A stretch of 64,000 nt of DNA from Bacillus sp. DTU_2020_1000418_1_SI_GHA_SEK_038. GTDB taxonomy: Bacteria > Bacillota > Bacilli > Bacillales > Cytobacillaceae. Under the pieces are notes generated by a model. The model was not told where the DNA came from. It saw only the letters and a list, made by a program, of their open reading frames with translations, and ran no database searches. Below, piece after piece: positions 17,289 to 25,204 of this stretch (position 1 is the first letter of the stretch; every line of letters starts with the position of its first letter). The DNA lies in assembly GCF_032341175.1 (NCBI RefSeq), contig NZ_CP135435.1, positions 186,001 to 250,000 on the forward strand, read 5' to 3'. A program made the translations under genes and the position numbers.

Positions 17289-17657
17289 ATGGTTAGCAAG
17301 GAAAGACAAAAGAAATTGGATTACGTTAAGGCGATTCACAATGATTATACTATTGTCATTGCAAAGCATCCCCGCTTCGAATGGGTAAATCATTCGGAAA
17401 GCAAGTTTATTTACTTTTTATACATTACGAAAAGTCAAAAGTGTTTCGTAGATAAAAACACAGCCCATGTAGGTGAATTTAATATCCTTTGTTTTCAAAA
17501 TTTCTATTCATCCTTCATAAGTCTAATGAAGGTGATTGTACCTATACTGGCTGAATATATTTTAGACAATGACGAACTCTTTAAAATAATCATGTTATGT
17601 GAGGAATTAGAAGATCCGGATGAAGAGCCGCTCCATGAGAAGGATAGCGATGAATGA
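17289..17657 (+). CDS. Hypothetical protein, acidic C-terminus
   Basis: About 122 residues, family not recognised. An alternative GTG start at 17277 abuts the GAAAGG site; the ATG at 17289 is better spaced. The sequence has a basic N-terminus (VSKERQKKLDYVKAIHNDY), a mixed strand/helix middle, and a very acidic tail (CEELEDPDEEPLHEKDSDE). It is the first of a set of small plus-strand genes with plasmid or phage character and is followed by a clear terminator. Confidence 0.6.
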   Translation: MVSKERQKKLDYVKAIHNDYTIVIAKHPRFEWVNHSESKFIYFLYITKSQKCFVDKNTAHVGEFNILCFQNFYSSFISLMKVIVPILAEYILDNDELFKIIMLCEELEDPDEEPLHEKDSDE

Positions 17658-17666
17658 TTAGAAACG

Positions 17667-17695
17667 GCAAGGATACTATCCTTGCTATTTTTTTA
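17667..17695 (+). terminator. Intrinsic terminator
   Basis: GCAAGGATA-c-TATCCTTGC followed by TATTTTTTTA, 10 bp after the stop of the preceding small gene. A textbook rho-independent terminator. Confidence 0.85.
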
Positions 17696-17823
17696 TTTAC
17701 AAAAATCTACAACAATATCTATATGGGTTTCATTAATAATAAAGGTTTTTCCTTTCTAAAAAAGAAGTTACAAATAGAGCATTCCCTTGAAATAGGGGAT
17801 CATGAAGAAAGGAGAGGAGATAA

Positions 17824-18213
17824 ATGGGCAAATATGAATTTAGCGTTCATGAGTTAATTAGAATAAATGAGTTATTTAATGATGCAGCAAGTGTCTTATT
17901 TCATAACTTAAATAAATTTGTTTACGTGGAAATAATCGATCGTGAAGGTGAAAAGAATTGTTTTACTTTGACTAAGAGAGATTTTAAGGCGATTCAAACT
18001 GATTTTTTTATTAGTGTATTGAATGATATAATCCTAGACGGATTGGACGAAGAACTAATTATGAGTGTTAAATTAAATCCCAGTGTTGAGAATTTTCCAG
18101 TTGAAATCATTTTTAAGTATCAAAATGAAATTCATGAAAGGTACTTTTGCAATTTCAAAGAACTAGGATTTATCTATAATTCATTGAAAAAACAAAAAGA
18201 AAATGTTAAATAG
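17824..18213 (+). CDS. Hypothetical protein
   Basis: A 129-residue soluble protein with ATG preceded by GAAAGGAGAGGAG. I do not recognise a family. It has mixed charge, predicted alternating helices and strands (FVYVEIIDREGEKNCFTLTKRDF, VEIIFKYQNEIHERYFCNF), and no membrane segment or motif. It lies alone between two terminator-containing gaps. Confidence 0.6.
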   Translation: MGKYEFSVHELIRINELFNDAASVLFHNLNKFVYVEIIDREGEKNCFTLTKRDFKAIQTDFFISVLNDIILDGLDEELIMSVKLNPSVENFPVEIIFKYQNEIHERYFCNFKELGFIYNSLKKQKENVK

Positions 18214-18315
18214 ATAAAATTAATTGAAGGACAAAAGAGTGCTCACCAATGACAAAGCCTGTATTAGCGTAAATATTGATTGTAATACGTTGATGCAAAG
18301 TAGGGAGGTGTGCAT

Positions 18316-18792
18316 ATGCAATTGAAAAATGAACCAACAATCATGGGAATAGATGCCTCACTATCTTCTACTGGCGTTGCTATAACAACCCTCGAACAAA
18401 AAATTGTCATTCTTCATACAATAAAAACCAATGCTGATACACCCATTCACAAAAGGATTCATTTTGTATATATGGAACTTGAAAAAATAATTGACGATCA
18501 CTATGTACAACTGATTTTATGTGAAAATAATTATACTGGTGGAAGTAAGGAAGTAAATTGGGTTATAGGAATAATCTTTCTCATTGCAGCAAATAAAGGG
18601 ATAGCAATAAAGACATATGCTCCGGCTTCCATTAAGAAGGCTGTCACAGGTAACGGAGGAGCCAGTAAGAAAGAAATAAAACCGGCTATTCATAAAATTT
18701 ACGGTGTTCTAAGAACTAACGAGCATGTACGTGATGCATTGGGGATCATACATTGTTATTTTGTCAAAGAAGGGGAGGTAAGAGATCTATAA
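18316..18792 (+). CDS. RuvC-like Holliday-junction resolvase
   Basis: About 158 residues from the ATG at 18316, which sits 7 bp after GGGAGG; a GTG at 18310 overlaps that site. RuvC-fold signatures: IMGIDASLSSTGVAI (first catalytic Asp), ILCENNYTG (Glu), and YAPASIKKAVTGNGGASKKEI, closely matching the RuvC loop, followed by HVRDALGIIHCYF with the last acidic residue. RuvC family enzymes resolve four-way junctions. Stand-alone small versions are common on phages and plasmids, where they process recombination or replication intermediates. It is followed by a terminator. Confidence 0.82.
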   Translation: MQLKNEPTIMGIDASLSSTGVAITTLEQKIVILHTIKTNADTPIHKRIHFVYMELEKIIDDHYVQLILCENNYTGGSKEVNWVIGIIFLIAANKGIAIKTYAPASIKKAVTGNGGASKKEIKPAIHKIYGVLRTNEHVRDALGIIHCYFVKEGEVRDL

Positions 18793-18822
18793 ATTAACGG
18801 CTCCAGTAGTATTGCATATTGA

Positions 18823-18849
18823 AGAGTAAACATAGCGTTTGCTCTTTTT
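18823..18849 (+). terminator. Intrinsic terminator
   Basis: AGAGTAAAC-atagc-GTTTGCTCT followed by TTTTC, 30 bp after the RuvC-like gene. Confidence 0.75.
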
Positions 18850-18885
18850 CATTTTTGTAAATACTATCAATAAAAGGAGTTGAGC

Positions 18886-19314
18886 ATGATGTATAAACAT
18901 GAAATACATAAATCATTCACATATTTATTTTTCTTTGTAGTAACAATAATTTTTTTAATCTCAACGGTTCCTATATCGTTCCAAGTTGACGAATACACAT
19001 ACATGACTGCCTTGATCTTTTCTATAATTGGTACGGTTTGTTTTAGTGAGATATATTTCGGATTACATGAAACAATCAAGGATAAGGATTTCCTTGCAAT
19101 ATTCGTCCGAAATCTTTTTCTACTCTCCGTTTTTTTGATTAACTGTTCCATAGTGTTACTAGGAAATTGGTTTGTACTGCAGTACGGACTAGTAGATACG
19201 TTAAATTATACATGGTACACAGTTATTGCTGGCTTTATATGGTTAATTAGTTTTCACATTGCCAAGATAATACCAAATCTCCCAGCAATGGTATTGAAGA
19301 AGAAGGAGCAATAG
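18886..19314 (+). CDS. Small membrane protein, four membrane segments
   Basis: About 142 residues. The ATG at 18886 is chosen because AAAGGAG lies 7 bp before it; an upstream TTG is too close. Four hydrophobic stretches are visible (YLFFFVVTIIFLISTV, ALIFSIIGTVCF, LFLLSVFLINCSIVLLG, WYTVIAGFIWLISFHIA). No family is recognised. A terminator overlaps its stop. It opens a cluster of four small membrane proteins up to 21.2 kb. Confidence 0.6.
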   Translation: MMYKHEIHKSFTYLFFFVVTIIFLISTVPISFQVDEYTYMTALIFSIIGTVCFSEIYFGLHETIKDKDFLAIFVRNLFLLSVFLINCSIVLLGNWFVLQYGLVDTLNYTWYTVIAGFIWLISFHIAKIIPNLPAMVLKKKEQ

Positions 19315-19330
19315 ATCCCGCTCCTTTTTT
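19303..19330 (+). terminator. Intrinsic terminator
   Basis: AAGGAGC-aatagatccc-GCTCCTT with a following T-run; the stem includes the last codons and stop of the preceding gene. Confidence 0.75.
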
Positions 19331-19436
19331 CTATTGTCAAAATATGTCGAATAGGTACTTTATTTGCCGTTGATTTGGCCCTGACTGTAACTCTCGATCA
19401 ACGTATAATAATAGAATATCCATAATTTTTAATAGA

Positions 19437-19886
19437 GTGGAGGGGTTTAATATAGATTTGCTAATACCTAACAAGAAGAAAAGAGTGAATACTCACTTAT
19501 ATAATGCCTTGTGTAGAATGCTTTTAATCTTATTGTTTACTCCTTTGACCTTACAATTCTGGGATCACAGTTTTATGTCTTTTATCATTGTTGCATATCT
19601 AACCATGCAGGCAGGGGGATTTATATATAAGCGTATGTATATTCCAACGTATCAATACGCTGTCTATGAGAATGAATATAATAAAAAAATGCCAACTGTT
19701 TTTTCGTGGGTTATGCTTACTTTAGTATTATTTGTTTCAATAATATCTGGACTGATACTATTCTTTCAAGGAAACAACGTGTTTTCTGCTTTCTTCATGC
19801 CTTTCTTTTTCTTCATGGGAGCATTCTGTTGGAATCTAGTAATTAATACTTTCACCGAAACGAGGGAATACCATGAAGGAGATTAA
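19437..19886 (+). CDS. Small membrane protein
   Basis: Up to 149 residues with a GTG start at 19437; the ribosome site GTGGAGGGG lies inside the first codons, so the true start may be the TTG near 19458. Four hydrophobic segments are seen (MLLILLFTPLTLQFW, FIIVAYLTMQAGGFI, WVMLTLVLFVSIISGLILF, FFMPFFFFMGAFCWNLV). Not recognised. Its end overlaps the next gene by 14 bp, which makes the pair an operon and suggests that the products work together. Confidence 0.55.
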   Translation: MEGFNIDLLIPNKKKRVNTHLYNALCRMLLILLFTPLTLQFWDHSFMSFIIVAYLTMQAGGFIYKRMYIPTYQYAVYENEYNKKMPTVFSWVMLTLVLFVSIISGLILFFQGNNVFSAFFMPFFFFMGAFCWNLVINTFTETREYHEGD

Positions 19887-20364
19887 TTCAAATATCCGTT
19901 TTGTTGTTACATTTTTTATTTGGGCAATCATATTTTGTATTATTTATTCAGTTTTGTTTTACCCAATCAATTATTTTATCTTAAAATTTAGTCCTAAAGA
20001 CTATTTTGGTTTATTTGCTGGGGTTTTCATTTGTAGTGGTGTGCTTTTTCACCGTTTCTATTTAAACCTATTTGATAAAGTAGTACAGTACTTTCAAATC
20101 AAGAATGAGACATTCTGGAATGGTATTGCACTTATTGCTTTTAACTTTACAGGTTTGTTCGCAGGTTTCCTAGTTTACCTGATTACTAAAGACTTGACCT
20201 ACGCAGAAGTTACTGCAATGGTTTATAGTTGCGGGGCAATTAGTTGGTTTATACCCCTAAATATAATTAGAAGGGAAGTAAAGGAAAGACAAATTAGGGA
20301 AGAAAGATCTAACAAAATCTTTATAGATGAGAATGGAATTAAGAGACTTTATTTTAAATTATAG
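19873..20364 (+). CDS. Small membrane protein
   Basis: A 163-residue protein with four to five hydrophobic segments (FVVTFFIWAIIFCIIYSVLFY, YFGLFAGVFICSGVLF, WNGIALIAFNFTGLFAGFLVYLI, AMVYSCGAISWFIPLNII) and a charged C-terminal tail. The GAGGGAATACC site is weak. It is translationally coupled to the preceding gene. Family unknown. The 640 bp that follow to 21006 contain no supported gene, only a hairpin repeat near 20512-20600 and a TTTGGTCTTTT-type stem. Confidence 0.55.
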   Translation: MKEINSNIRFVVTFFIWAIIFCIIYSVLFYPINYFILKFSPKDYFGLFAGVFICSGVLFHRFYLNLFDKVVQYFQIKNETFWNGIALIAFNFTGLFAGFLVYLITKDLTYAEVTAMVYSCGAISWFIPLNIIRREVKERQIREERSNKIFIDENGIKRLYFKL

Positions 20365-20511
20365 GTATTGATTAGTAATAATTAATATTAGTTAATAACG
20401 ATTCAGAATTTTTTATGTGCGATAATAACAATGTAAATAAGTTATTTCAAAATGTCATTAATTAAAAAGGAAATTGCTACTTGTTATTGAACTAGCCTAG
20501 TGTCAGGACTA

Positions 20512-20660
20512 AAGATTTCTCATAGATTCCTGATGGTTAGTATTCCTTGAAATGTCTTAGATTCCTTTCTTGTGCATACGCCCTTTTCGTTTGGAATAAT
20601 AATTATGCACATAAGACTAGATAGTGATATTTGCTATTTGGTCTTTTCATTTTTGAAAAA
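20512..20660. repeat. Dispersed hairpin repeat, copy A (partner at 26402)
   Basis: Shares TAGATTCCTGATGGT, a TCCTT-rich stretch, TTTCTTGTG and CCTTTTC with 26402-26533 in the same order and spacing. Both copies end in a stem related to AAGACC...TGGTCTT. Probably an intergenic mobile repeat or a terminator-carrying element. Confidence 0.45.
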
Positions 20661-21006
20661 TAAGACCGAATATAGTAGTTTTTTGTGATTTCCATGCCTT
20701 ACTTTTAGGAAAATTTTATTAATGAAAATAATAAATTCACCTTCCGAAAAAAATCCATAGATAGTGATTAATGTAATTGTTTATTGTCTAGAAAAAAGAA
20801 AGAAAACGAATAAATTAGATTTTCAATAACATTTATTTATTTTGAAAGTTTATGGCAATATTCAGTACTTTTTGACTGATTTTAAGGATAAGCCGTTTGA
20901 CTAATCATGTGAATTTTCGGATCAGACATGGGCAATTTTTTAAAGGTTTATGCTCCTAAAAGTTTAATAGATACATCAAAAAAGAAATACTGAAAGGAGA
21001 GTACTC

Positions 21007-21234
21007 ATGACTGATTGGGAACAATTCACAGAATGGATAGAGCATTTAGGGACAGGTTCTATAGTAACACTATATGTAATAATTTTTGGGGGGCTTTTTT
21101 TACTTTGTATAAATGCTTTAGTTGAAAGGGCATTGAAAGATAATATAAAAAATTTAATTATCTCAAAGTATATTTATAATTATTGTGTGCTTTTTCTTCT
21201 TGTTGGAAGTATTATTCTTGGTTTAACCCTTTGA
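21007..21234 (+). CDS. Small membrane protein, two segments
   Basis: A 75-residue protein with ATG behind GAAAGGAGAG. Two hydrophobic segments (SIVTLYVIIFGGLFLLCINALV and YNYCVLFLLVGSIILGLTL) flank a basic loop. Not recognised. It resembles in size and layout the 74-residue protein at 25372 but is not clearly homologous. Confidence 0.55.
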   Translation: MTDWEQFTEWIEHLGTGSIVTLYVIIFGGLFLLCINALVERALKDNIKNLIISKYIYNYCVLFLLVGSIILGLTL

Positions 21235-21260
21235 AATAGGGTGTATTTGGTAATTGGAAA

Positions 21261-21390
21261 ATGCCGTTAATGGTAGTATCTTTATGAATATAAGAAGGCC
21301 TAAAATACGCAAGTAGTGCATAAAAACCTACATATTTTAGGCTGTTTTATTTTATTCCTTATTGTGTTAAGCCTTCGTTAGTTGAAGAGC
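21261..21390. repeat. Hairpin repeat, copy B (partner at 14732)
   Basis: Second copy of the element described at 14732. The stem is GCCTAAAATA/TATTTTAGGC, followed by TTTTATTTTATTCCTTATTGTGTTAA. Here it lies between convergent genes and could serve as a terminator for both. Confidence 0.6.
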
Positions 21391-21394
21391 ATAA

Positions 21395-21856
21395 TTAACT
21401 TTTAATGCTATTTATATACTTTGTAACATTACCCAAACAGCAACTTCCCTGTGGATTGTTAACTTCGCAACCACATCGGTTTTCCTTTATGTTTTCTCGA
21501 ATATGTTCAATTGGATTAAGGGAAAGTTCTTGTTTAACATGCTTCTTAATCTTCTCTTTTGTCCAGTCAAAGCAATAGCAAATAGGTGTTGTAACATGGT
21601 CATCTTTTTGATGTGTTGCTACCTTTATGTCAGATGTAAGATACTTCCTATTATCGGCATCAAAATAAACTACATCACACTCTTTACTTGAACAGAAATA
21701 GTGATTTACATTCGCATTTAAAGTTTCTAATGCAGTCGGTTTAAGTAATGACTTTAGTGTAATCAACTTTACGTTTTTTGCTTTATTATTACAAGTTGGA
21801 CAAACACCATCATTTTCTATTTTCACTTCATTAACCTTACTACTACAACAATCCAT
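21395..21856 (-). CDS. CopZ-like iron-sulfur metallochaperone
   Basis: About 153 residues from the ATG at 21856, which has GGTGGGAG at 5 bp. It is Cys-rich: MDCCSS at the start, CPTC, CSSKECDVVYFD, ICYCFDW, CGCEVNNPQGSCC near the end. This is the pattern of the N-terminal domain of CopZ-type proteins (zinc plus [2Fe-2S]) annotated as putative iron-sulfur cluster-binding metallochaperones in mer-type operons. It overlaps the merR end by 14 bases of the longer frame and is co-transcribed from the merR promoter. No merA, merB or transporter follows, so the metal-resistance operon is incomplete. Confidence 0.72.
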   Translation of the reverse strand: MDCCSSKVNEVKIENDGVCPTCNNKAKNVKLITLKSLLKPTALETLNANVNHYFCSSKECDVVYFDADNRKYLTSDIKVATHQKDDHVTTPICYCFDWTKEKIKKHVKQELSLNPIEHIRENIKENRCGCEVNNPQGSCCLGNVTKYINSIKS

Positions 21857-21869
21857 CGTTCTCCCACCT

Positions 21870-22271
21870 TTATTTATCATTCATTACGGTTTCAATAATA
21901 GGACATTCACGTAGAGATTTTTCATCAGGACAACATTCTTTTAATTTCATTAGCATGTGTTCAATTCGTTTTAAATTTCTAATTTTGTCTTGTACTTCAT
22001 CAATTTTTCGGTTTACAAAGTCATACATATCCCTACATCTTTCACTATCTTTATCAACAACTCCAAGTAATTTATTAATTTCTGCTAAAGAAAATCCTAA
22101 ATCTTGCATTCGTTTGATAAAATTTATGCGATTAACAGTATCATCTGAATAAACCCTATAGCCTGAGTCTGTTCGGGATGGTTCAGAAAGTAACCCTATC
22201 TTTTCGTAGTATCTAATTGTTTCTTTATTTATACTACATTTTTCAGCAAGTTCACTAATTTTATATCTCAA
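21870..22271 (-). CDS. merR: Mercury-type MerR regulator
   Basis: A 133-residue MerR protein. The winged helix is YKISELAEKCSINKETIRYYEKIGLL. The dimer helix is followed by a metal-binding loop. Cysteines at 79, 114 and 123 match the three Hg(II) ligands of Bacillus MerR. Family members distort the long-spaced promoter between -35 and -10 on binding Hg(II). A perfect operator and promoter of that kind lie just upstream. The gene is first in an operon with the CopZ-like chaperone. Response to mercury is well supported; the missing reductase is odd. Confidence 0.88.
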   Translation of the reverse strand: MRYKISELAEKCSINKETIRYYEKIGLLSEPSRTDSGYRVYSDDTVNRINFIKRMQDLGFSLAEINKLLGVVDKDSERCRDMYDFVNRKIDEVQDKIRNLKRIEHMLMKLKECCPDEKSLRECPIIETVMNDK

Positions 22272-22289
22272 CTGAATCCCCCCCTATAA

Positions 22290-22322
22290 ATTATAAACCC
22301 TGTACCATAGTACGGGGTAAAG
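22290..22322 (-). promoter_or_regulatory. MerR-type operator and promoter
   Basis: On the minus strand a TATAAT (-10, plus 22290-22295) and a TTTACC-like -35 (plus 22316-22321) are about 20 bp apart. Between them is the dyad ACCC-x-GTAC-cata-GTAC-x-GGGT (22297-22318). Long spacing with an embedded palindrome is the hallmark of mercury-regulated promoters. Confidence 0.85.
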
Positions 22323-22491
22323 AGTGTTTTAAAATTATTTTTTTATTGAACCTAACCGCCCCATTAGTGAATAATCTCTCCGTTATTGCAGGACTAATTT
22401 CCTGTTATTTTTTTAAGGGAAATTTACCTTATTACTTGAAGATGATTAGATGCGCGGTATAATCTTCATCATCAAATACAGAGGTGAAGAA

Positions 22492-22815
22492 GTGAAAAGA
22501 TATCTTGGAATTATTACTGACATAAATGACCTTGAGAGTTATAAAGAAAGTTTGAGAAACTTTGCAGCAAGAGTTAATAAAGAAATAGATGTGATTTTTT
22601 TAAAGGAAACAAAATTGATAGCAGAATTTATCAAAGAAAATCATGAGAAATATTGCAGGGTCATTTTTTATGATTATGAGGAATTTAATAATATTAAACA
22701 ATTGCAAAATGTCTTTCGGCTTTGTCAACACTATAATTTAGAACTGTCAATTATTAAACAAGATATCCATTCTGATGTTGCGGTAGAGTTGTCATATCTT
22801 CTGCAGGTTATATAA
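22492..22815 (+). CDS. Small protein with resolvase-like fold pattern
   Basis: About 107 residues from the GTG at 22492, which follows GAGGTGAAG; the frame is open further upstream to 22450. The protein shows KRYLGIITDIND, IDVIFLKETKLIAEF, CRVIFYDYEEFNNIKQLQNVF and LELSIIKQDI, which follow the strand order of a serine-recombinase N-domain but lack the catalytic Ser. It is similar in layout to the proteins at 29443 and 7227. No real function can be given. Confidence 0.5.
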   Translation: MKRYLGIITDINDLESYKESLRNFAARVNKEIDVIFLKETKLIAEFIKENHEKYCRVIFYDYEEFNNIKQLQNVFRLCQHYNLELSIIKQDIHSDVAVELSYLLQVI

Positions 22816-22881
22816 TAGGTAGGAGTAGATATTGTTAAAAAAAGGCTATACAGATATTAATAATGGTATAGGAGATAGCAT

Positions 22882-23076
22882 ATGATTTGTGAATGTGGTG
22901 GAGTTCTAAATGTAATACGAATAGAAGAGTATCCAAAAGATCTGAAAGATAAAATTAACTATAAGCGTCTTTGTGATGTAGAGTGTTTAAAATGCGGCAG
23001 TGTTAAATATAGTCAACCTTATGATTGGGGTAATATTTTAAACCCAGTTAGAAATCTTAATTGGACAAATAAGTAA
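22882..23076 (+). CDS. Small zinc-ribbon protein
   Basis: A 64-residue protein with MICECGG at the start and VECLKCGSV near residue 37, two Cys pairs spaced like a zinc ribbon. ATG is preceded by TAGGAG. It may bind nucleic acid or another protein; nothing more can be said. Confidence 0.55.
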   Translation: MICECGGVLNVIRIEEYPKDLKDKINYKRLCDVECLKCGSVKYSQPYDWGNILNPVRNLNWTNK

Positions 23077-23174
23077 GAATTTTATCAGTATTGAGGTTTG
23101 TATCATGATCCAAAAATTCTTAACAAAATGACATTAAAAATAAAGGAAATAAACCCGATAAGTGGAACTAGAAT

Positions 23175-23206
23175 AATATTAGAATTCCCCTTAATTCTAA
23201 TATTTT
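23175..23206. terminator. Hairpin terminator
   Basis: A perfect 12-bp stem AATATTAGAATT-cccctt-AATTCTAATATT followed by TT, about 100 bp after the zinc-ribbon gene. Confidence 0.65.
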
Positions 23207-23251
23207 GAGTATGTGATAAAAATTATACTTTGCTCTTCCTTTAAAATTGAC

Positions 23252-23284
23252 TAAAGACCAGACATTAATTTTGTTTGGTCTTTT
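23252..23284. terminator. Hairpin of the AAGACC/TGGTCTT type
   Basis: AAAGACCAgAca...TGTTTGGTCTTTT forms a stem ending in T's. The same stem type occurs at 26495-26533 and, diverged, near 20620-20660. Confidence 0.65.
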
Positions 23285-23315
23285 CCATTAATATTCATTT
23301 TATTTTTACTGAATA

Positions 23316-23400
23316 AACTCGCCACAATTATCTTTTAACATACCGATCTCGTCTTTTGCCTAATATGTTATAACAATTGTAAGCCAATCAAATTGGCAAA
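23316..23400 (+). promoter_or_regulatory. Promoter/operator region shared with the primase gene
   Basis: Matches the reverse complement of 14640-14716 (about 75 bp, roughly 80%, 16 bp identical at the far end). It lies immediately before the gene at 23421. It contains TTTAACATA, TATGTTATAACAAT and then a palindrome-like CCAATCAAATTGG. Confidence 0.55.
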
Positions 23401-23420
23401 ATGAAAGGAGAGGATGAGGA

Positions 23421-23894
23421 ATGGAAAAATTAATAAAAGAAGAAATGGAAAACTTATTTAATATAGGTGTAGGAGATCAATTTAATTTCGTTGGTTGTTA
23501 TAAGGGTGAAAAGGGAAGTTATCTTATTGATCGAACTGATGGCCAAACGTACACTGACGACTTTTTAGCAGAAAATACAACTGAAGCGATTGAAATTCTA
23601 TTTGAAAAGGTTGAAGAAATGATTGATGATGCGCAGAGGTGGCTATCAAAAAGATATTCGGAGTTAGACCGAGAAAATCCTTATGAAAGTAGAGAAGAAG
23701 AGTTACGAGAAGAATTACAGGATAAATTGAAAGAGGTGGTCATAACTGCCCTTTATAGGCTTCAATATGAAAATTTGAAGAACATAATTACAGAAGAGCA
23801 AGAGTTACAATTGGCCGAATTAAAATATAATAGGTTAGTTAAGAAATATGGACTTAAAGAGGAAGTAGATTTACATTTTAATAACTATAAATAG
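23421..23894 (+). CDS. Acidic coiled-coil hypothetical protein
   Basis: A 157-residue protein, ATG after GAAAGGAGAGGATGAGG. The N-terminal third could be a small beta-rich domain (VGDQFNFVGCYKGEKGSYLIDRTDGQTY). The remainder is strongly charged and helical (EEMIDDAQRWLSKRYSELDREN..., REEELREELQDKLKEVV), likely coiled coil. Not recognised. It shares its promoter region with the AEP primase gene, which suggests a common regulator and possibly a role in the same replicon function. Confidence 0.6.
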   Translation: MEKLIKEEMENLFNIGVGDQFNFVGCYKGEKGSYLIDRTDGQTYTDDFLAENTTEAIEILFEKVEEMIDDAQRWLSKRYSELDRENPYESREEELREELQDKLKEVVITALYRLQYENLKNIITEEQELQLAELKYNRLVKKYGLKEEVDLHFNNYK

Positions 23895-23917
23895 GGTAAT
23901 AAGGAGGAGACAAAAAA

Positions 23918-24091
23918 ATGGAACTATTGAATAGTAATGACTTAGAGGTTGTTAGGAGTATGTATCTGCAAGCACAAAATAAAAGTGCCAGCCTCAACAG
24001 TGATGGTACATACAATTTATATTTGAATTTCGGTTACGGGTGTGACGAATATAAGGTTACTGAGAAACAACTAAACTACATTCGACAATAA
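23918..24091 (+). CDS. Small protein of 57 residues
   Basis: A short frame, ATG preceded by AAGGAGGAG at 8 bp, 23 bp behind the previous gene and therefore probably in the same operon. The product (MELLNSNDLEVVRSMYLQAQ...) has no recognisable family. The strong ribosome site supports expression. Confidence 0.55.
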   Translation: MELLNSNDLEVVRSMYLQAQNKSASLNSDGTYNLYLNFGYGCDEYKVTEKQLNYIRQ

Positions 24092-24181
24092 ACAATACGC
24101 AGTATTATTTGAGATCCTTCAAAAATGAAATGGTGCTGGCAATGAGTTTAAAACGCGCTATAATACGACCAATAACAAGTT

Positions 24182-24278
24182 TGTCAGATAATATGTCTTA
24201 TGCGACAGAACCTATTGCTTAGGCTATATTTTTTCGTCGCATAACATAAATAATCATAATTCAATTTTTGTCGTATAA
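24182..24278. promoter_or_regulatory. Putative TnpI-type recombination (resolution) site
   Basis: A core of two inverted 10-bp arms, TGTCAGATAA (24182-24191) and TTATGCGACA (24198-24207), is separated by a 6-bp spacer. Two direct copies of the same motif follow: CGTCGCATAA (24235-24244) and TGTCGTATAA (24269-24278). This is the layout (IR1-IR2 core plus two accessory direct repeats) known from the TnpI recombinase site of Tn4430. It sits directly before a tyrosine recombinase gene. Confidence 0.6.
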
Positions 24279-24301
24279 CATTGTGTAGGAGGCGTTGTCC
24301 T

Positions 24302-25204
24302 ATGGAAATCATTTCAGTCACTTTTTCTCAAGCATTCGAGGGATTTAAAAACTATTTATTTGAAAAAAACAGAAGTATCAATACCATTAAAAGTTATGGT
24401 CAAGATTTACGCTTCTTTGAAAGTTGGTTGTATAATAATATACACTCTAATCCAATCATGGTTCAGGAAATAACGAAAACTGATATAAAAGATTTCGAGC
24501 GTGAAATTAAAGCAATCCCTTCTTTATCACCAGCGACTATTAACCGCCGACTGGTAGCAGTTAAAAAGTGGGCTGATTATTTGTTTATATCCAAATTTTC
24601 ACCTGTAAACTTAGGTGATGAAATTGAAGTCAAAAAGGTCCAAAAACAGAATACCATTCGTTGGTTAACGAGACAAGAGGTAGGGCGATTATTACATGCA
24701 GTTGAAATGACGAAGCACAAAAATCTCCAAAAGGGATTATTACATGAAACACTTATTATTCTTCTAGTTAATCTCGGTTTAAGGATCGATGAGGCGTGTT
24801 CTTTAACCAAGACCTCAATTTCTTTTCGCAATAGCATAGTAAATGTAACCGGCAAAGGGAATAAGCACAGAATCGTTCCCTTAACAGAAAAAACCAAAGC
24901 ACATATTCAAATGTGGCTTGAAAATAGGGACAAAGATTCAGATTACATTTTGATTAGCAGCAAAAGCAATCAATTAAGTACCAGAGCCGCCCAGCATATC
25001 TTAAAAAAATATAGCACCCAACTTGGAATAGAGATAACACCACATTCATTGAGACATACATATTGTAAGCAACTTGCAAATAGTGGGGTTGGTCTTCAAA
25101 GTATTGCAGAATTAGCCGGGCATTCCTCAATGGATACCACACGTATATATGTTACGCCGTCAATAAAGGAACTTCAGATGGCTTTGAAGAAAACAGAATT
25201 TTAA
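24302..25204 (+). CDS. Tyrosine recombinase (XerC/TnpI-like)
   Basis: A 300-residue protein from the ATG at 24302, which has GTAGGAGG at 9 bp. The N-terminal SAM-like core-binding domain spans about residues 5-95. The catalytic domain has Arg161 (GLRIDEA), Lys185 (GKGNKH), His248 and Arg251 (HSLRHTYC), His274 (AGHSSMDTT) and nucleophile Tyr283. All active-site residues are present. Size and the repeat-rich site in front match TnpI-type resolvases that resolve cointegrates or plasmid multimers. An integrase role is the alternative. No transposase gene of the Tn3 family lies nearby, so multimer resolution of a plasmid-like replicon fits best. Confidence 0.88.
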   Translation: MEIISVTFSQAFEGFKNYLFEKNRSINTIKSYGQDLRFFESWLYNNIHSNPIMVQEITKTDIKDFEREIKAIPSLSPATINRRLVAVKKWADYLFISKFSPVNLGDEIEVKKVQKQNTIRWLTRQEVGRLLHAVEMTKHKNLQKGLLHETLIILLVNLGLRIDEACSLTKTSISFRNSIVNVTGKGNKHRIVPLTEKTKAHIQMWLENRDKDSDYILISSKSNQLSTRAAQHILKKYSTQLGIEITPHSLRHTYCKQLANSGVGLQSIAELAGHSSMDTTRIYVTPSIKELQMALKKTEF

